This document shows, in pieces, positions 1 to 10,046 of a DNA stretch of 64,000 bases; the stretch's first letter is position 1; the number at the start of each line of letters is the position of its first letter. This DNA comes from Rickettsia australis str. Phillips (GTDB lineage: Bacteria > Pseudomonadota > Alphaproteobacteria > Rickettsiales > Rickettsiaceae): positions 17,387 through 81,386 of the forward strand of contig NZ_AKVZ01000020.1 of assembly GCF_000273745.1 (NCBI RefSeq), in the 5' to 3' direction. Both the position numbers and the translations under genes were made by a program. Under the pieces are notes generated by a model. It made no database searches and had not been told where the DNA came from. It saw only the letters and a list, made by a program, of their open reading frames with translations.

Positions 1-1
1 A

Positions 2-592
2 GAATTACTAAGTGCTCCTCCTCAAAGTTTAATGAATCTTGCCATAGTAGGCAGTATTTGGACTGCTTCTTCTTTTGTAGAATGTTTAAGGACTATTTTA
101 AATCGTGTATATCAAATAAAATCTCCCCCACCTTATATAAGAAGAAGATTACTTAGTATTATACAGTTTCTTATAATTAGTGCCTTGATTACTTTTACTA
201 TGTTTCTTTTAGTGGTGATTCCAATATTATTTACAAAAATTCCGATAATATTAGAGACCATTGAAAAATATAAGATCATTTTAAATTTTACAAGATATTC
301 TTTAATTTTAATTTTATTATTTTTAGGTGCCTCATCTTTGTATTATATATTACCTAATGTAAAACTAAATTTTATTGATGTATTTCCAGGGGCTTTATTA
401 ACTGTGATATTATGGGTAATAAGCGGCTATTTACTTTCAACATATATAGTCTACTATAATCAACTAAATCTAATGTATGGTTCCCTTGGTAGTATAATAG
501 TTACATTAATATTCTTCTATATTATAAATATGATATTTATCTATGGTGCGGAATTTAATTATCTAATGAAAAATTATGAAAATATAGAGTGA
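2..592 (+). CDS. YihY/virulence factor BrkB family membrane protein, 3' part
   Basis: The frame is open from the window edge, so the N-terminal part lies upstream; about 196 residues are seen. The sequence shows the conserved start of the YihY core (SIWTASSFVECLRTILNRVY) followed by four hydrophobic segments (roughly residues 55-85, 90-115, 122-150 and 155-180) and a short polar tail. This is the usual C-terminal half of YihY/BrkB inner-membrane proteins, whose molecular role is unsettled; despite older naming they are not RNase BN. It ends in TGA and is followed by a 160-bp convergent gap before the next gene on the other strand. The family call is confident, the function is not. Confidence 0.85.
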   Translation, partial: ELLSAPPQSLMNLAIVGSIWTASSFVECLRTILNRVYQIKSPPPYIRRRLLSIIQFLIISALITFTMFLLVVIPILFTKIPIILETIEKYKIILNFTRYSLILILLFLGASSLYYILPNVKLNFIDVFPGALLTVILWVISGYLLSTYIVYYNQLNLMYGSLGSIIVTLIFFYIINMIFIYGAEFNYLMKNYENIE

Positions 593-752
593 AGTGCGGC
601 TTAAAACACTTCATAAGTATTTAGTTCTATAAAAATAAAATAATTAATTGAAACAATTTCGGCAGTTTTATATTTAAAACTTTATATCAATCTTTATTTT
701 AGTTGTAAAAAACAATTGTTTTTAGTTTTAGGTTTTATGAACAAAGTACAAT

Positions 753-1586
753 TTATTTAAAAAAGTCCGGTTTAAATAACATAAAGCTCTCTTGAGCTGA
801 CGCCGGTAATGGAGTTAAATTATATTGCGGATCGAAAGCGTTCCCGTAAATTTTTTCTATTTTTTGGAGCGAACTTGGAGATTTTAAAGCCAACAATATT
901 GACTTTAAAATAGTAAAAATTGCTATATATTGATCGGTTTCGGGAGAAGATAAGCGATGCTCTAAACGTTTGGGAAAAGAATGAGGAGTTCGTACTGCTA
1001 CGCTTCTATTATTTCCACCGTACGATATATGAGTAGGAGCCATAAATTGTTTATTTATTCGTAAATAATCTAGAGTAGTAGGCATAAAAGCGAGTAGTGT
1101 ATCTAGCATATAGTGACATAGCCCTTGTGCTGCTAAAATTATATAATAATCATTGAACTCAGGATTAAAATTAATATGAAAATGCATACTATTACCATAA
1201 TCATCCAAAAATGGCTTAGGAGAAAAATCTATATATCCTTTTAACTGCTGTGCAATTTTTTTTAAAATATTTTTAACCTCTAATATATTTTTTATATATT
1301 GTATTAAGTTTACAGAAGGAGGGAGATCTATTTCAAATTGGTTATTGCCTTTTTCTTTTTTTATTTTAGCAATTTTGAATCTAGCTAAGTATTTGCTTGA
1401 AAGTATTTCAAATTTAGCTATATCAATATTGTGACTTAAATAAAACTCTATTTCTACGCCTATAATAGGAATTAGGTTATAGTCTTGGTGAAATTGTGCT
1501 ATTATTTTTTCCAACTGTTTATTTTTTTGTAAACGTTTGGATAAAGTATTAATAAAACTATTATAATTAATATATGGTAGTTTCAT
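753..1586 (-). CDS. glutamine synthetase catalytic-domain-like protein (short)
   Basis: About 277 residues, against about 470 for bacterial glutamine synthetase I. Landmarks of the GS catalytic barrel are visible in order: GVEIEF (metal-binding glutamates), SMHFHINF (the HxH region), NNRSVAVRTP (phosphate/glutamate-binding arginine) and RLEHRLSSPETDQYIA (the REHR-type motif before the helical end). The N-terminal beta-grasp domain is absent, so it may be a gamma-glutamyl ligase-like relative rather than true GlnA. An upstream ATG at 1604 would add six residues; the one at 1586 is preferred because its codon overlaps the pgeF start by only 2 bp. The two genes diverge from this point, so each promoter would lie inside the other gene. 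Substrate unknown. Confidence 0.72.
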   Translation of the reverse strand: MKLPYINYNSFINTLSKRLQKNKQLEKIIAQFHQDYNLIPIIGVEIEFYLSHNIDIAKFEILSSKYLARFKIAKIKKEKGNNQFEIDLPPSVNLIQYIKNILEVKNILKKIAQQLKGYIDFSPKPFLDDYGNSMHFHINFNPEFNDYYIILAAQGLCHYMLDTLLAFMPTTLDYLRINKQFMAPTHISYGGNNRSVAVRTPHSFPKRLEHRLSSPETDQYIAIFTILKSILLALKSPSSLQKIEKIYGNAFDPQYNLTPLPASAQESFMLFKPDFFK

Positions 1587-2307
1587 GGAAAGATTAATCA
1601 ACAAATCAGTTTATTATAAAATTTTTGATAAAACATTCAATAATTCTAGTCATAGATATATTAAAAAAAATAACTCTATAAATGAAGCAGAAATAGTTGA
1701 AAATAAAAAATCTATTACTACTTATTTTAAAGCACAAGATATTTTAATTTTAAACCAAGTACATAGCAATCAAATTGTTAATGCTGATAAGTCCATAATT
1801 GCCGTACCTGAAGCAGACGGCAGCATTACAACTAAAAAAAATTTAGTATTAGCTGTACAATCGGCAGATTGTGTACCGGTACTACTTGCAAGCGGCGATG
1901 GTAAAATAATAGGAGCGGCACACGCAGGTTGGAAAGGAAGCATAAACAATATTATTAGTAATATAGTTACTAAAATGACAGAAAAAGGAGCAAAGAATTT
2001 AATAGCAGTGATCGGTCCTGCTATAGCTCAAAGTTCATATGAAGTTGATGATGAATATTGTAAAACTTTCTTAAGTAAAGATATTAACAATAAACAGTTT
2101 TTTATAAACTCGATAAAAGAAAATCATTATATGTTTGATTTACCGGCTTTTGTAGAGTTAAAACTTAAAGAAGCAGGCGTTAAAGATATAAAAAATATTG
2201 CTGAAAATACTTACACAAATCCATTAAAATATCCAAGTAAAAGACGCTCATATCATTTGCAAGAACCTTACAATCAGAATATATTATCAGCTATCGTAAT
2301 TAAATAA
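1585..2307 (+). CDS. pgeF: PgeF/YfiH family (polyphenol oxidase/laccase-domain) protein
   Basis: 240 residues, normal for the family. Conserved elements are LNQVHSNQIV, ADGSITTKKNLVLAVQSADC (the ADG and SADC metal-site segments), GAAHAGWKG, AVIGPAIAQSSYEV and SKRRSYH at the C terminus. PgeF in E. coli helps keep alternative amino acids out of peptidoglycan stem peptides; other members act as purine nucleoside phosphorylases with a bound metal. The zinc-ligand Cys and His residues are present, so the protein looks functional. It starts head to head with the GS-like gene, and a repeat element fills the downstream gap. Confidence 0.85.
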   Translation: MERLINKSVYYKIFDKTFNNSSHRYIKKNNSINEAEIVENKKSITTYFKAQDILILNQVHSNQIVNADKSIIAVPEADGSITTKKNLVLAVQSADCVPVLLASGDGKIIGAAHAGWKGSINNIISNIVTKMTEKGAKNLIAVIGPAIAQSSYEVDDEYCKTFLSKDINNKQFFINSIKENHYMFDLPAFVELKLKEAGVKDIKNIAENTYTNPLKYPSKRRSYHLQEPYNQNILSAIVIK

Positions 2308-2385
2308 CAGTATTGTTAAATAAATATTGATGGTTTGAAAAAGCTACATCATTGCCAGCGGACATAAGCTACGTGGATACCACTC

Positions 2386-2503
2386 CGTCATTGCAAGCAG
2401 AAACTGCAAATTTCGACGAAGCAAGGAAGAAAAAAATTCTGTAAATCAGAATTTTTTAATTATTTTTCTGGATTATCACGTTGCTTCGCTCCTCGCAATG
2501 ACG
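2386..2503. repeat. Rickettsia palindromic element-like repeat, family A
   Basis: An imperfect inverted repeat runs from cgtcattgcaag to cgcaatgacg around an inner hairpin aattctgtaaatcagaatt. The same ends and core recur at 16530, 19621, 27617 and 36837. Family letters A-D are mine and apply to this window only; I could not map them to the published RPE numbers. Confidence 0.8.
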
Positions 2504-2559
2504 ATATCTATCTTTATTTAGCAATGCCAAAATAATTCTTATTTATCCGTAGTATATTA

Positions 2560-3111
2560 ATGAATCAAGGGAAACATTACTATCAAATAGTTTATGCACC
2601 AAACGATATTTTTAAAAAACAAGCAGAATATATAGACATTGTTGATGATAATATTCGTACTATTGTCGATAAAATGCTTCAGACTTTACATATAGAAAGG
2701 GCAGTGGGACTCGGTGCTAATATGGTAGGAATATTAAAGCGTATAGCGGTAGTTGACCTACATGAAAATAATAAATCATCGCCTATAGTTTTGATTAATC
2801 CTGAAATAACTTATTTTTCGGAAGCAAAACAAACTTTTATTGAGGGTTCTTTATCATTTCCAGGCATTGAGGCCTCTATTACACGATCAAAAGTAATCAA
2901 GGTAAAATATTTCGATTATGACGGTAATAAACAAGAACTAGAAGCAGAAGGCTTTTTAGCTACTGTAATTCAACATGAAATAGATTATTTAAACGGCAAA
3001 ACTTTCTTAGATTATTTATCAAAACTTAAGCGTGATATGCTCCTTAAAAAGATGCTAAAGCATATAAAACTCCATCCTCCACATATTCACGGTAGTAGTT
3101 GTAGTCATTAA
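2560..3111 (+). CDS. peptide deformylase-like protein, metal site degenerate
   Basis: 183 residues with the overall peptide deformylase layout. The three family motifs are altered. Motif 1 (GxGLAAxQ) reads GLGANMVG near residue 51. Motif 2 (EGCLS, whose Cys binds the metal) reads EGSLSFPG near residue 103. Motif 3 (HExDH) reads HEIDYLNG near residue 146. So two of the three metal ligands (Cys and the second His) are replaced by Ser and Tyr. The tail is His/Cys-rich (HPPHIHGSSCSH). The frame is intact, so the protein is probably made, but deformylase activity by the normal mechanism is unlikely. It may bind ribosomes or substrate without catalysis, or use the tail to bind metal; both are guesses. 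Confidence 0.8.
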   Translation: MNQGKHYYQIVYAPNDIFKKQAEYIDIVDDNIRTIVDKMLQTLHIERAVGLGANMVGILKRIAVVDLHENNKSSPIVLINPEITYFSEAKQTFIEGSLSFPGIEASITRSKVIKVKYFDYDGNKQELEAEGFLATVIQHEIDYLNGKTFLDYLSKLKRDMLLKKMLKHIKLHPPHIHGSSCSH

Positions 3112-3208
3112 TTAATTTTTAAAATAATAAAACTTTCTTGACTGTTAATAAAAAGTATAATTTATTTACAATTTTATTTTTTATTAATAGATATGAAGAA
3201 AATATTTT

Positions 3209-4502
3209 ATGTATCAACAACAACTAAATATATCTAATCAATATCCGGAAGAATGTTATATAGATCAAGAGGCTGGAATACTTAAAACACCTTGTAATTT
3301 ATATAATTACTCATTGAAAATCATACATAATACAGAATCAATAAAATCTAGAGAAGGTGTAACAGGAACAATAATATATGGATAGATATGGGTAACAAAA
3401 GATTTACAAAAGGCTTTAGTATTTGGAATTGCCGATGCCGCACTACCGCTAGCATATCTTTGTTATAATAGTTTTGGTGATAAACGAAATATAGATAAGG
3501 TAAAATTATATATAGCGGTGGGAAAAAATTTAGGCAGTGAAACATGTAAACAACTCATGCATGGTCAAAATAATGAAAACTTTGATCTTAGTGAATTTTT
3601 ACAAATTAATCCAAAATACTCTCAAAATCTTTTAAACAAAACCAAGCAATTTGCTAGTATATGTAAATCTAATGCAACAAATATTTCTAATGATACTGTA
3701 TATTATAAATGATACAGTTTTAGAAGCTTACCGTCCATGTCTTAGAGCGGATTTGCTTGATATTTTTAAAATTCATTTAACATTATAAGATAAAATAGTG
3801 TATTATGGGCATAGAGGAACTATAAAGTATATAGGAAAACGCGTTATTGCAAAAGTGTCTGATTTTGGTGAAAAAATTCATGAATTTATTGATACCAGTA
3901 ACAATAAAAATGTTAGTATAATGTCAATACTAGTAAAGTTACCACTACTTTAATAACTACTACTACAATTTATTCAAATAATCATACAGCTTATAAAATT
4001 ACTGAAATCAGGAACGAACATAATAAATGTTACGATGAAATACGTGAAGAAACAATAACAACCCATATAAAATTTAGATTAAATAAACATTATCCAATAA
4101 CAATTATAGAATATAGATCACTTTCTCTTCTTGATAAAATAATCCCTAGATGGTCTTTTGATTTTAAATTTGTTCTTAGCAGTCCTAACGGCGATAAGAT
4201 GGAGGCAAAAGATAATGCGTATCTAGGAATTAATTATAATCTTGAAGGTAAAATATGTAAATTAACTGTACCAAATCCTCCCGTAGTTTCTTAAAACCCT
4301 CTTTGGCCTGCTTTAGTCATGTATCATGGTCAAATTTATACATTACCTGTAAATAAGTGGACATTATCACTACTTAGTGCAAAAAGTATATGAACATAGC
4401 GGAATGGTAACAATAGGGTATGAAGACCCGCCTTATTCTTTAGAATTGATAGGTTGATATTTTCAGTGTTCTAATGGAAGTATGGCTAAATTACAAAAAT
4501 GA
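3209..4502 (+). pseudogene. decayed gene of unknown function
   Basis: Reading starts at an ATG at 3209 (MYQQQLNISNQYPEEC), meets an in-frame TAG at 3383-3385, continues in the same frame as IWVTKDLQKALVFGIADAAL to a stop at 3712, and then survives only as shifted fragments (for example VYYGHRGTIKYIGKRVIAKV and RWSFDFKFVLSSPNGDKM) until about 4502. I do not recognise the family. A small cytoplasmic protein with no clear membrane segment is suggested. No intact gene lies in this stretch. Confidence 0.6.
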
Positions 4503-4516
4503 CAGTAAAACAAAAA

Positions 4517-5212
4517 TCATATCTTTACAAGCCTTAGCCAAGCTTCCCAGTCACGTTTGCCTAAATCTTCTTCAAACGATAATAAGTCTTTTACCGTCTG
4601 CTTACATATTTCTACGGAAGGGATTATAATCTCTTGTTCTTTTGTAGAATTTAGCAAACATTGTGTTTTACAAGCTTGTTCTAAATGGTAAGTATAAAAC
4701 ATAGCTTCATGAATAGTGTTGCCGCAGGTAATAGCACCATGATTACGAAGTAACATCACATAATTTTGCTTAAGGTCATTAACGAGTCTACTACTTTGCT
4801 TGTCAGTATCTAGCACTAGAGAATTATAATCATGATATGATATTCTGTCATAAAAATGTAATGCCCATTGACTGAGCGGTAAAAGCCCGCATTTTAAAGC
4901 AGAAACTGCTATACTTGCTGGAGTATGATAATGAAAAACGGCAGAAATATCAGGACGTACTTTATAAATACTACCATGAATAAAGTAACCGGTTTTATTA
5001 TATTGATATTCTTCCCCTTCTAAAATTTTTCCGTCTAAACTAACTTTTAAAAGATTCTCCGTAGTTACTTCTTCAAACCTTAGTCCAAAAGGATAAATAT
5101 AGTAAAAATTGGCATTTTTAGGTCTTGCGGATAGATGCGTATAAGTATGATCATCCAGCGATAAATATGCCATTATCCGGTAAGCGGCAGCTAAATTATA
5201 TTTTATATCCAT
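4517..5212 (-). CDS. class II aldolase/adducin domain protein
   Basis: 231 residues, full length for the domain. Zinc-site features are HYHTPASIA near residue 94 and [11 protein letters not shown] near residue 155, with a conserved [17 protein letters not shown] upstream. The family includes L-fuculose- and ribulose-phosphate aldolases and epimerases, but also proteins of unknown use in organisms without sugar catabolism such as Rickettsia, so a specific substrate should not be assumed. It reads toward the decayed gene at 3.2-4.5 kb and is followed upstream by an RPE hairpin. Confidence 0.82.
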   Translation of the reverse strand: MDIKYNLAAAYRIMAYLSLDDHTYTHLSARPKNANFYYIYPFGLRFEEVTTENLLKVSLDGKILEGEEYQYNKTGYFIHGSIYKVRPDISAVFHYHTPASIAVSALKCGLLPLSQWALHFYDRISYHDYNSLVLDTDKQSSRLVNDLKQNYVMLLRNHGAITCGNTIHEAMFYTYHLEQACKTQCLLNSTKEQEIIIPSVEICKQTVKDLLSFEEDLGKRDWEAWLRLVKI

Positions 5213-5268
5213 AATTGTTAAAATCTATATTGGTTTTATGTCATTCTTGCGTGGCTTTGACCTTGTTT

Positions 5269-5298
5269 ATGTCATTCCCGCTTTCGCGGGAATGACAT
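5269..5298. repeat. short RPE-type hairpin, family C ends
   Basis: Perfect inverted repeat with arms atgtcattcccg and cgggaatgacat. These are the ends of family C elements elsewhere in the window with the middle missing. It could also form a hairpin in transcripts of either neighbour. Confidence 0.75.
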
Positions 5299-5325
5299 AG
5301 GAGCTATACAACAAATCTCCAAAAG

Positions 5326-6090
5326 CTATTTAAAGGGAGCGTATACTGCTTCTTCCTTTATCTCTATCGTTGCTTCTTTAGGAGCTTTTATACATTCTTG
5401 TAAAGATTTTTTCCCTAAATACGGTGCTAGATTATAATTTAATATATAACATTGTAAATTATCTTTCTTACCGCCAAAATTAAATTCTATTTTATTGCCT
5501 TGTTCCAATAGCTTTTTAATCTCTGTCGTTTTTTGAATAAAATTCTTTTGTTCTACATTTAAGTGTTTGATTCTTAGTATATTTTTTACTACGGAAAATG
5601 TAGAAATAACAAGAAGCAGAAGGAATATAAATAATTCTTTATTACTTTGCTTATTTAAGAAAATACTATTTTGAATATATGAAGCTGCAACCATTCCGAT
5701 AGCTATCACATAACATCCAAGATATCTAAGTAACGATGCTCCTCTAATTGCCTCTTCATAACTAAAGTTAAAGAAATATAAATATAATCGCCATAAAGCA
5801 AAAATTATAAAACATCCAAACGTACTTATCAGGAAAAATTTATATTCTTGCAGCAAATCCGGTTTATATTTATGAATTCCGTACCATGCAGCTATACAAA
5901 TAGTATATACAACTAAACTGCCTTCTTTTACTAAGAATAACAAGAGAAATTTACCGTAATTTAGTAATAATGCTCTATGCTGTTCATTAAAATTTTCAGC
6001 AATATATATCAAATTGCTAAAACTATGTTCGCCTCTGTCAAAAAAATCATGAGTATTTTGAAAATAACTCATCCAAATAAAATTACACAA
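5326..6090 (-). pseudogene. C-terminal part of a frameshifted multi-pass membrane protein
   Basis: About 254 residues: several hydrophobic segments (residues about 45-70, 83-105, 120-140 and 150-167), then a soluble tail of about 85 residues. It continues the protein encoded at 6111-6968. Reading upstream in this frame gives SSDYIIYLILLTLPILCNF, which joins the end of the N-terminal part if one A is restored in a run of A's near 6134-6139. The first usable start is a TTG at 6090, so separate expression is doubtful. Function: see the N-terminal part. Confidence 0.65.
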
Positions 6091-6110
6091 AATTGGTAAG
6101 GTAAGTAGAA

Positions 6111-6968
6111 TTAGATATATAATGTAATCACTTGATTTTTTAGTTTTTTATAAAAAATTGTATAATGAGCTATAAGAATTATCGAAGCAAAACTTGCAAA
6201 CCATGTTCCAATTTCTCGAAAAAGTGCAAGCAATATCGTAATAGGTAAAATAAGTAATAATGCTTTTTTCTTGTCTTCCTCAAGGATATAAATCGTAAAA
6301 ATAGCTCCGAACATTAAGCCAATAGTACTATCATTATATATAGAGCGAATTCCTGTCGTATATAATACTACGCTGCAAAGTAAAAGTGAAAACAACATTC
6401 CGGTTTGCCAGAGCTTCTTATTTGCGGCTAAAGGAGCTAGAAATGATAAATGTAATAAGAAATGAGCAAATAATACGTTACCGTCCGAATAACCTGAAAG
6501 TGAAAGCATAAAGTAATGATAAACGGCAGCACCTCTAGGATAATGTGCATGAGTAGTAATAATAGAAGTGAACGAGTTTTGACTTTCAAAAACACCGAAA
6601 TATAGCAATTCCTTAGTAAATATCCCCCAGTGCGAGAAATCATCATAAGCATGCAACGATGCTGCCCTTGTATACAGAAAAAATATGAAGATTATTAAAG
6701 CGAATATGATGATTTCAATTATATTTTTTCTAGATTCCTGCTTTCGCAGGAATGACATAAAGGGTGAGGATGACATGAAAGCTAAAAATATACCGATGAA
6801 ATAACTTACATGTGTTGTAGCCGGTAATAGCTTTAACATAGCAAAGCAATACAAAATCGGTACTAATATGCTGATTGTTACGGGAATAGTGAAGGTCAAT
6901 TTTGTTTTGAAATATTTAGCAAAAAAAGACGAAAACCCAAAAATGCTTAATATCGGTATTATAATCAT
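6111..6968 (-). pseudogene. N-terminal part of a frameshifted GT-C-like membrane protein
   Basis: 285 residues with about eight hydrophobic segments. A loop after the third or fourth segment contains HAYDDFSHWG followed by HAHYPRGAAVYHYF. An Asp-Asp motif in an early external loop followed by a His/Pro-rich stretch is typical of GT-C-fold glycosyltransferases using lipid-linked sugars; this is a structural resemblance, not a family match I can prove. Residues about 75-85 (FLRKQESRK) come from a small palindrome (6732-6758) identical in style to RPE ends. The frame breaks at a homopolymer near 6135, cutting off the remaining 250 residues. A sequencing error at the A-run is possible. Confidence 0.62.
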
Positions 6969-7014
6969 ATTAATTTGTAAATAATTTTTTGGTCATTGTG
7001 AGGAGCTATAAAAC

Positions 7015-7059
7015 CCACTCTGTCATCACGTGATCAAGCCACGGGATGACACAGAGTGG
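7015..7059. repeat. RPE-type hairpin, family B fragment
   Basis: Inverted ends ccactctgtcat and atgacacagagtgg enclose a family-B core (atcaagccacggg). It lies just downstream of ppdK on the opposite strand sense and could also act as a transcript-end hairpin. Confidence 0.65.
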
Positions 7060-7088
7060 AAATTGAGCCAACGAGGGCGAAGCCTTTA

Positions 7089-9725
7089 TCACCCGTGTTT
7101 AATCTTAGCTTGTGCTGCGGCGATTCTTGCTATAGGGATACGGTATGGAGAGCAAGAAACATAGTTTAAATTCATTCTATGAAAAAATTCTATAGAAGCA
7201 GGGTTTCCTGCATGTTCCCCGCAAGCTCCGAGTTTCAAATTAGCATTACTGCTTTTCCCTCGTTTTATAGCAATTTCAATTAATTCTCCTACTCCTTCTT
7301 CATCTAGAGTAGTAAATGGATCGGATTCAAAAATCTTTTCTTCTAAATAACATGGAAGAAAAGAGGCAATATCATCTCTAGAAATTCCATATGTAGTCTG
7401 AGTTAAATCATTAGTACCAAAACTAAAATAGTCAACTTCCTTGGCTATTTTCTTACTATCCAGTGCTGCCCTTGGTAGTTCTATCATAGTACCGAGCGTA
7501 AAAGAAAATTTATATCTATAACGTTGCTCTAATTCCTCTATTACCTCATAAATATCCATTTTAAGCTTTTTTATTTCACCTACATTGCTAATTAAAGGAA
7601 TCATTAGTTCTAAGTTACATTCTATATGTTCTTTTTTATGTAGCTCAAAAATAGCCGTAAAAATTGCTTCAATTTGCATTTGGTAAATTTCCGGTGAACA
7701 TATACCAAGTCTACATCCACGGTGACCGAGCATAGGATTTACTTCATGCATAGCATGAAGACGTTGATTAATCATAGATAAAGGTAGATTTAAGCTGTTT
7801 GCCAAATTCTTTTTATCTTCTTCAGTAGTAGGTAAAAACTCATGTAACGGCGGATCAAGTAATCTAATATTTACCGGTTTATCTTTCATTACTCTGAATA
7901 AAGCTTTAAAATCCTCAGTTTGCAGAGGTAATAATTTCTGCACGGCAAGCTTTCTACATTCTATATCAGGAGCAATAATCATTTCCCTTACTAAAGGAAT
8001 TTTATTTTTATCAAAAAACATATGTTCGCTACGACACAAACCTATACCTTGAGCCCCCAATTTTACAGATACTAAAGCATCGTTAACCGTTTCGGCATTT
8101 GCACGAACTTTTACGCTACTAATCTCGTCTGCCCAATCTAAAATTAACTTGGATTCCTCACTGAAAGTAGGTTGAATTAACGGCATTTCACCTAAGAAGA
8201 TTTTACCACTACCTCCGTCAATCGTGATAATATCACCTTGCTTAATAACTATGTCACCTGCTGTTAATATTTGTTTTTTCTCATCTATAGATAAATTACT
8301 TGTACCACAAACACAAGGCTTCCCCATACCTCTTGCCACAACTGCAGCATGTGAAGTCATTCCGCCTCTAATAGTTAAAATACCTGAAGAAACATGCATT
8401 CCGTTAATATCTTCGGGACTGGTATCATGACGTACTAAAATTACTTTATGATGATGAGATAATTTTTCAGCATCATAAGGCGAGAATACTGCAATACCCG
8501 TTGCAGCACCCGGAGACGCAGGAAGCCCGTCGGCAATAGAAGTAAGCCCCTTACTGTAATCAATGCTTGTATGCAATAATTGATTTAATGATTCTGGATC
8601 GATTCGCATTAAGGCTTGTTCTTTAGAAATAAGCTTTTCTTCTACCATTTGTACGGCAATATTAATAGCAGCGATGGCTGTTCTTTTTGCAGTACGTGTT
8701 TGTAAGATATATAGCTTATTATTTTCTATAGTAAATTCTATATCCTGCACATCTAAGTAATGTTCTTCAAGCTTTTTCGCAATTTGTGATAATTCCTTAA
8801 ACACTTCCGGCATTATTGCTTGCATAGAATTTGAATCATTTGCAATAATAGGCATAGGTGTTCTAGTTCCCGATACTATGTCTTCACCTTGAGCATTTAT
8901 TAAAAACTCTCCAAAGAGCTTTTTTTCTCCTGTAGAAGGTGATCTAGTAAAAGCAACTCCCGTAGCTGAAGTTTTACCTAAATTACCGAAAACCATTGCT
9001 TGGATATTAATAGCCGTACCGAAACCATCCGAAATATTATTAATTTTTCTATATATAACCGCTCTATTACTCATCCAAGAATGTAGCACCGCTTTAATTG
9101 CCGATTCTAATTGTTCATAAGGATCATTAATTAGTTGCTTAGTATACTTAATATGCAACCGTTTGAAATCCTCAATAATTTTTTCTAATAATTCTACGGT
9201 AATATCACTATCTTTATGAATATCAGCTTGAATCTTGTGCTTTTCATAAATTTGTTCAAATAGATCACTAGGTATAGATAATACCGTTGAACCATACATT
9301 TCTAGAAATCTTTTGTAACTATCAAGAGCAAACCGTTTATCACCACAGGAATCCGCAAGAGCATTACACACTTCGTTATTCATTCCAAGATTAAGGATAG
9401 TATCCATCATTCCAGGCATTGAAATCATAGAACCTGAACGCACCGATAATAATAGGGGATTGCTTGTGCTGCCGAAAATTTTACCGGTAGTTATTTCAAG
9501 TTTAGTGATAGCTTTTTTTAAGTCGTTTTGAAAATTTTTAGGCAAGTTATTATTATGGGTATAAAAGTAATTACATAGCTCCGTAGTTATTGTAAAACCA
9601 TCAGGAATAGGGAGTTTTAGATTAGACATTTCAGCAAGACCGGCACCTTTGTTACCAAGTACATTCTTCATGCTAGCGTTTCCGTCACTACCATTACTGC
9701 CAAAATAATAAATTAATTTTTTCAT
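7089..9725 (-). CDS. ppdK: pyruvate, phosphate dikinase
   Basis: About 878 residues, full length. It interconverts PEP + AMP + PPi and pyruvate + ATP + Pi. Domain order: ATP-grasp nucleotide-binding part with GNKGAGLAEM near the N terminus and SVRSGSMISMPGMMDTILNL near residue 95; the swivelling phosphohistidine domain with GGMTSHAAVVARGMGKPC, catalytic His near residue 460; and the PEP-binding barrel ending in LGACGEHAGNPASIEFF. An alternative start lies at 9737; 9725 (MKKLIYYFG) fits the family N terminus. No downstream partner is co-transcribed. In an organism lacking glycolysis it would link host-derived or TCA-derived carbon to PEP. Confidence 0.95.
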   Translation of the reverse strand: MKKLIYYFGSNGSDGNASMKNVLGNKGAGLAEMSNLKLPIPDGFTITTELCNYFYTHNNNLPKNFQNDLKKAITKLEITTGKIFGSTSNPLLLSVRSGSMISMPGMMDTILNLGMNNEVCNALADSCGDKRFALDSYKRFLEMYGSTVLSIPSDLFEQIYEKHKIQADIHKDSDITVELLEKIIEDFKRLHIKYTKQLINDPYEQLESAIKAVLHSWMSNRAVIYRKINNISDGFGTAINIQAMVFGNLGKTSATGVAFTRSPSTGEKKLFGEFLINAQGEDIVSGTRTPMPIIANDSNSMQAIMPEVFKELSQIAKKLEEHYLDVQDIEFTIENNKLYILQTRTAKRTAIAAINIAVQMVEEKLISKEQALMRIDPESLNQLLHTSIDYSKGLTSIADGLPASPGAATGIAVFSPYDAEKLSHHHKVILVRHDTSPEDINGMHVSSGILTIRGGMTSHAAVVARGMGKPCVCGTSNLSIDEKKQILTAGDIVIKQGDIITIDGGSGKIFLGEMPLIQPTFSEESKLILDWADEISSVKVRANAETVNDALVSVKLGAQGIGLCRSEHMFFDKNKIPLVREMIIAPDIECRKLAVQKLLPLQTEDFKALFRVMKDKPVNIRLLDPPLHEFLPTTEEDKKNLANSLNLPLSMINQRLHAMHEVNPMLGHRGCRLGICSPEIYQMQIEAIFTAIFELHKKEHIECNLELMIPLISNVGEIKKLKMDIYEVIEELEQRYRYKFSFTLGTMIELPRAALDSKKIAKEVDYFSFGTNDLTQTTYGISRDDIASFLPCYLEEKIFESDPFTTLDEEGVGELIEIAIKRGKSSNANLKLGACGEHAGNPASIEFFHRMNLNYVSCSPYRIPIARIAAAQAKIKHG

Positions 9726-9737
9726 ATCATATATCAA

Positions 9738-10011
9738 AATTTGCTAAAAATTTATGTGTTTAGAAGCATTAAATACATATTTATACAGTATGAAAAAAAT
9801 AGTAGCAATGTTAAATTTAAGAATATCTTTAATAAAATAGTTGAATTTTTAAATTTGTTATTATACTTATTAATTTAATTATATTCTGTGTACAAAAGTC
9901 AAATTTTCAAAAAAATCTTATTAATTTTTGCTAAAAAATATCTCAAAATAGCAAATCAATTAGAAACTTTCACAGAACCTAATAAGTGCATTGAACTTCT
10001 TCTAGATGTTA
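9738..10011. other. gene-free AT-rich region between ppdK and rnpB
   Basis: No convincing gene is seen. A 31-codon open stretch (KKYLKIANQLETFTEPNKCI) ends at 10020, just at the rnpB promoter; it may be the tail of a vanished gene. The divergent ppdK promoter presumably lies in the part nearest 9738, but I could not pick a reliable -35/-10 pair for it. Confidence 0.4.
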
Positions 10012-10040
10012 TTGACTAATTTAAGAAAATTGACCATAAT
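10012..10040 (+). promoter_or_regulatory. sigma70-type promoter of rnpB
   Basis: TTGACT at 10012-10017, a 17-bp spacer, and CATAAT at 10035-10040 place transcription start six or seven bases on, at about 10047, exactly where the RNase P RNA begins. Confidence 0.75.
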
Positions 10041-10046
10041 TCTAAA

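Noticed and set aside
707..723. aaaaaacaattgttttt palindrome between convergent genes as a terminator
   Set aside because: No GC pairs, so a stable terminator hairpin is unlikely; may be chance in AT-rich sequence.
9960..10020. Short open stretch before rnpB as a leader peptide
   Set aside because: No start codon or ribosome site, and it overlaps the rnpB promoter.
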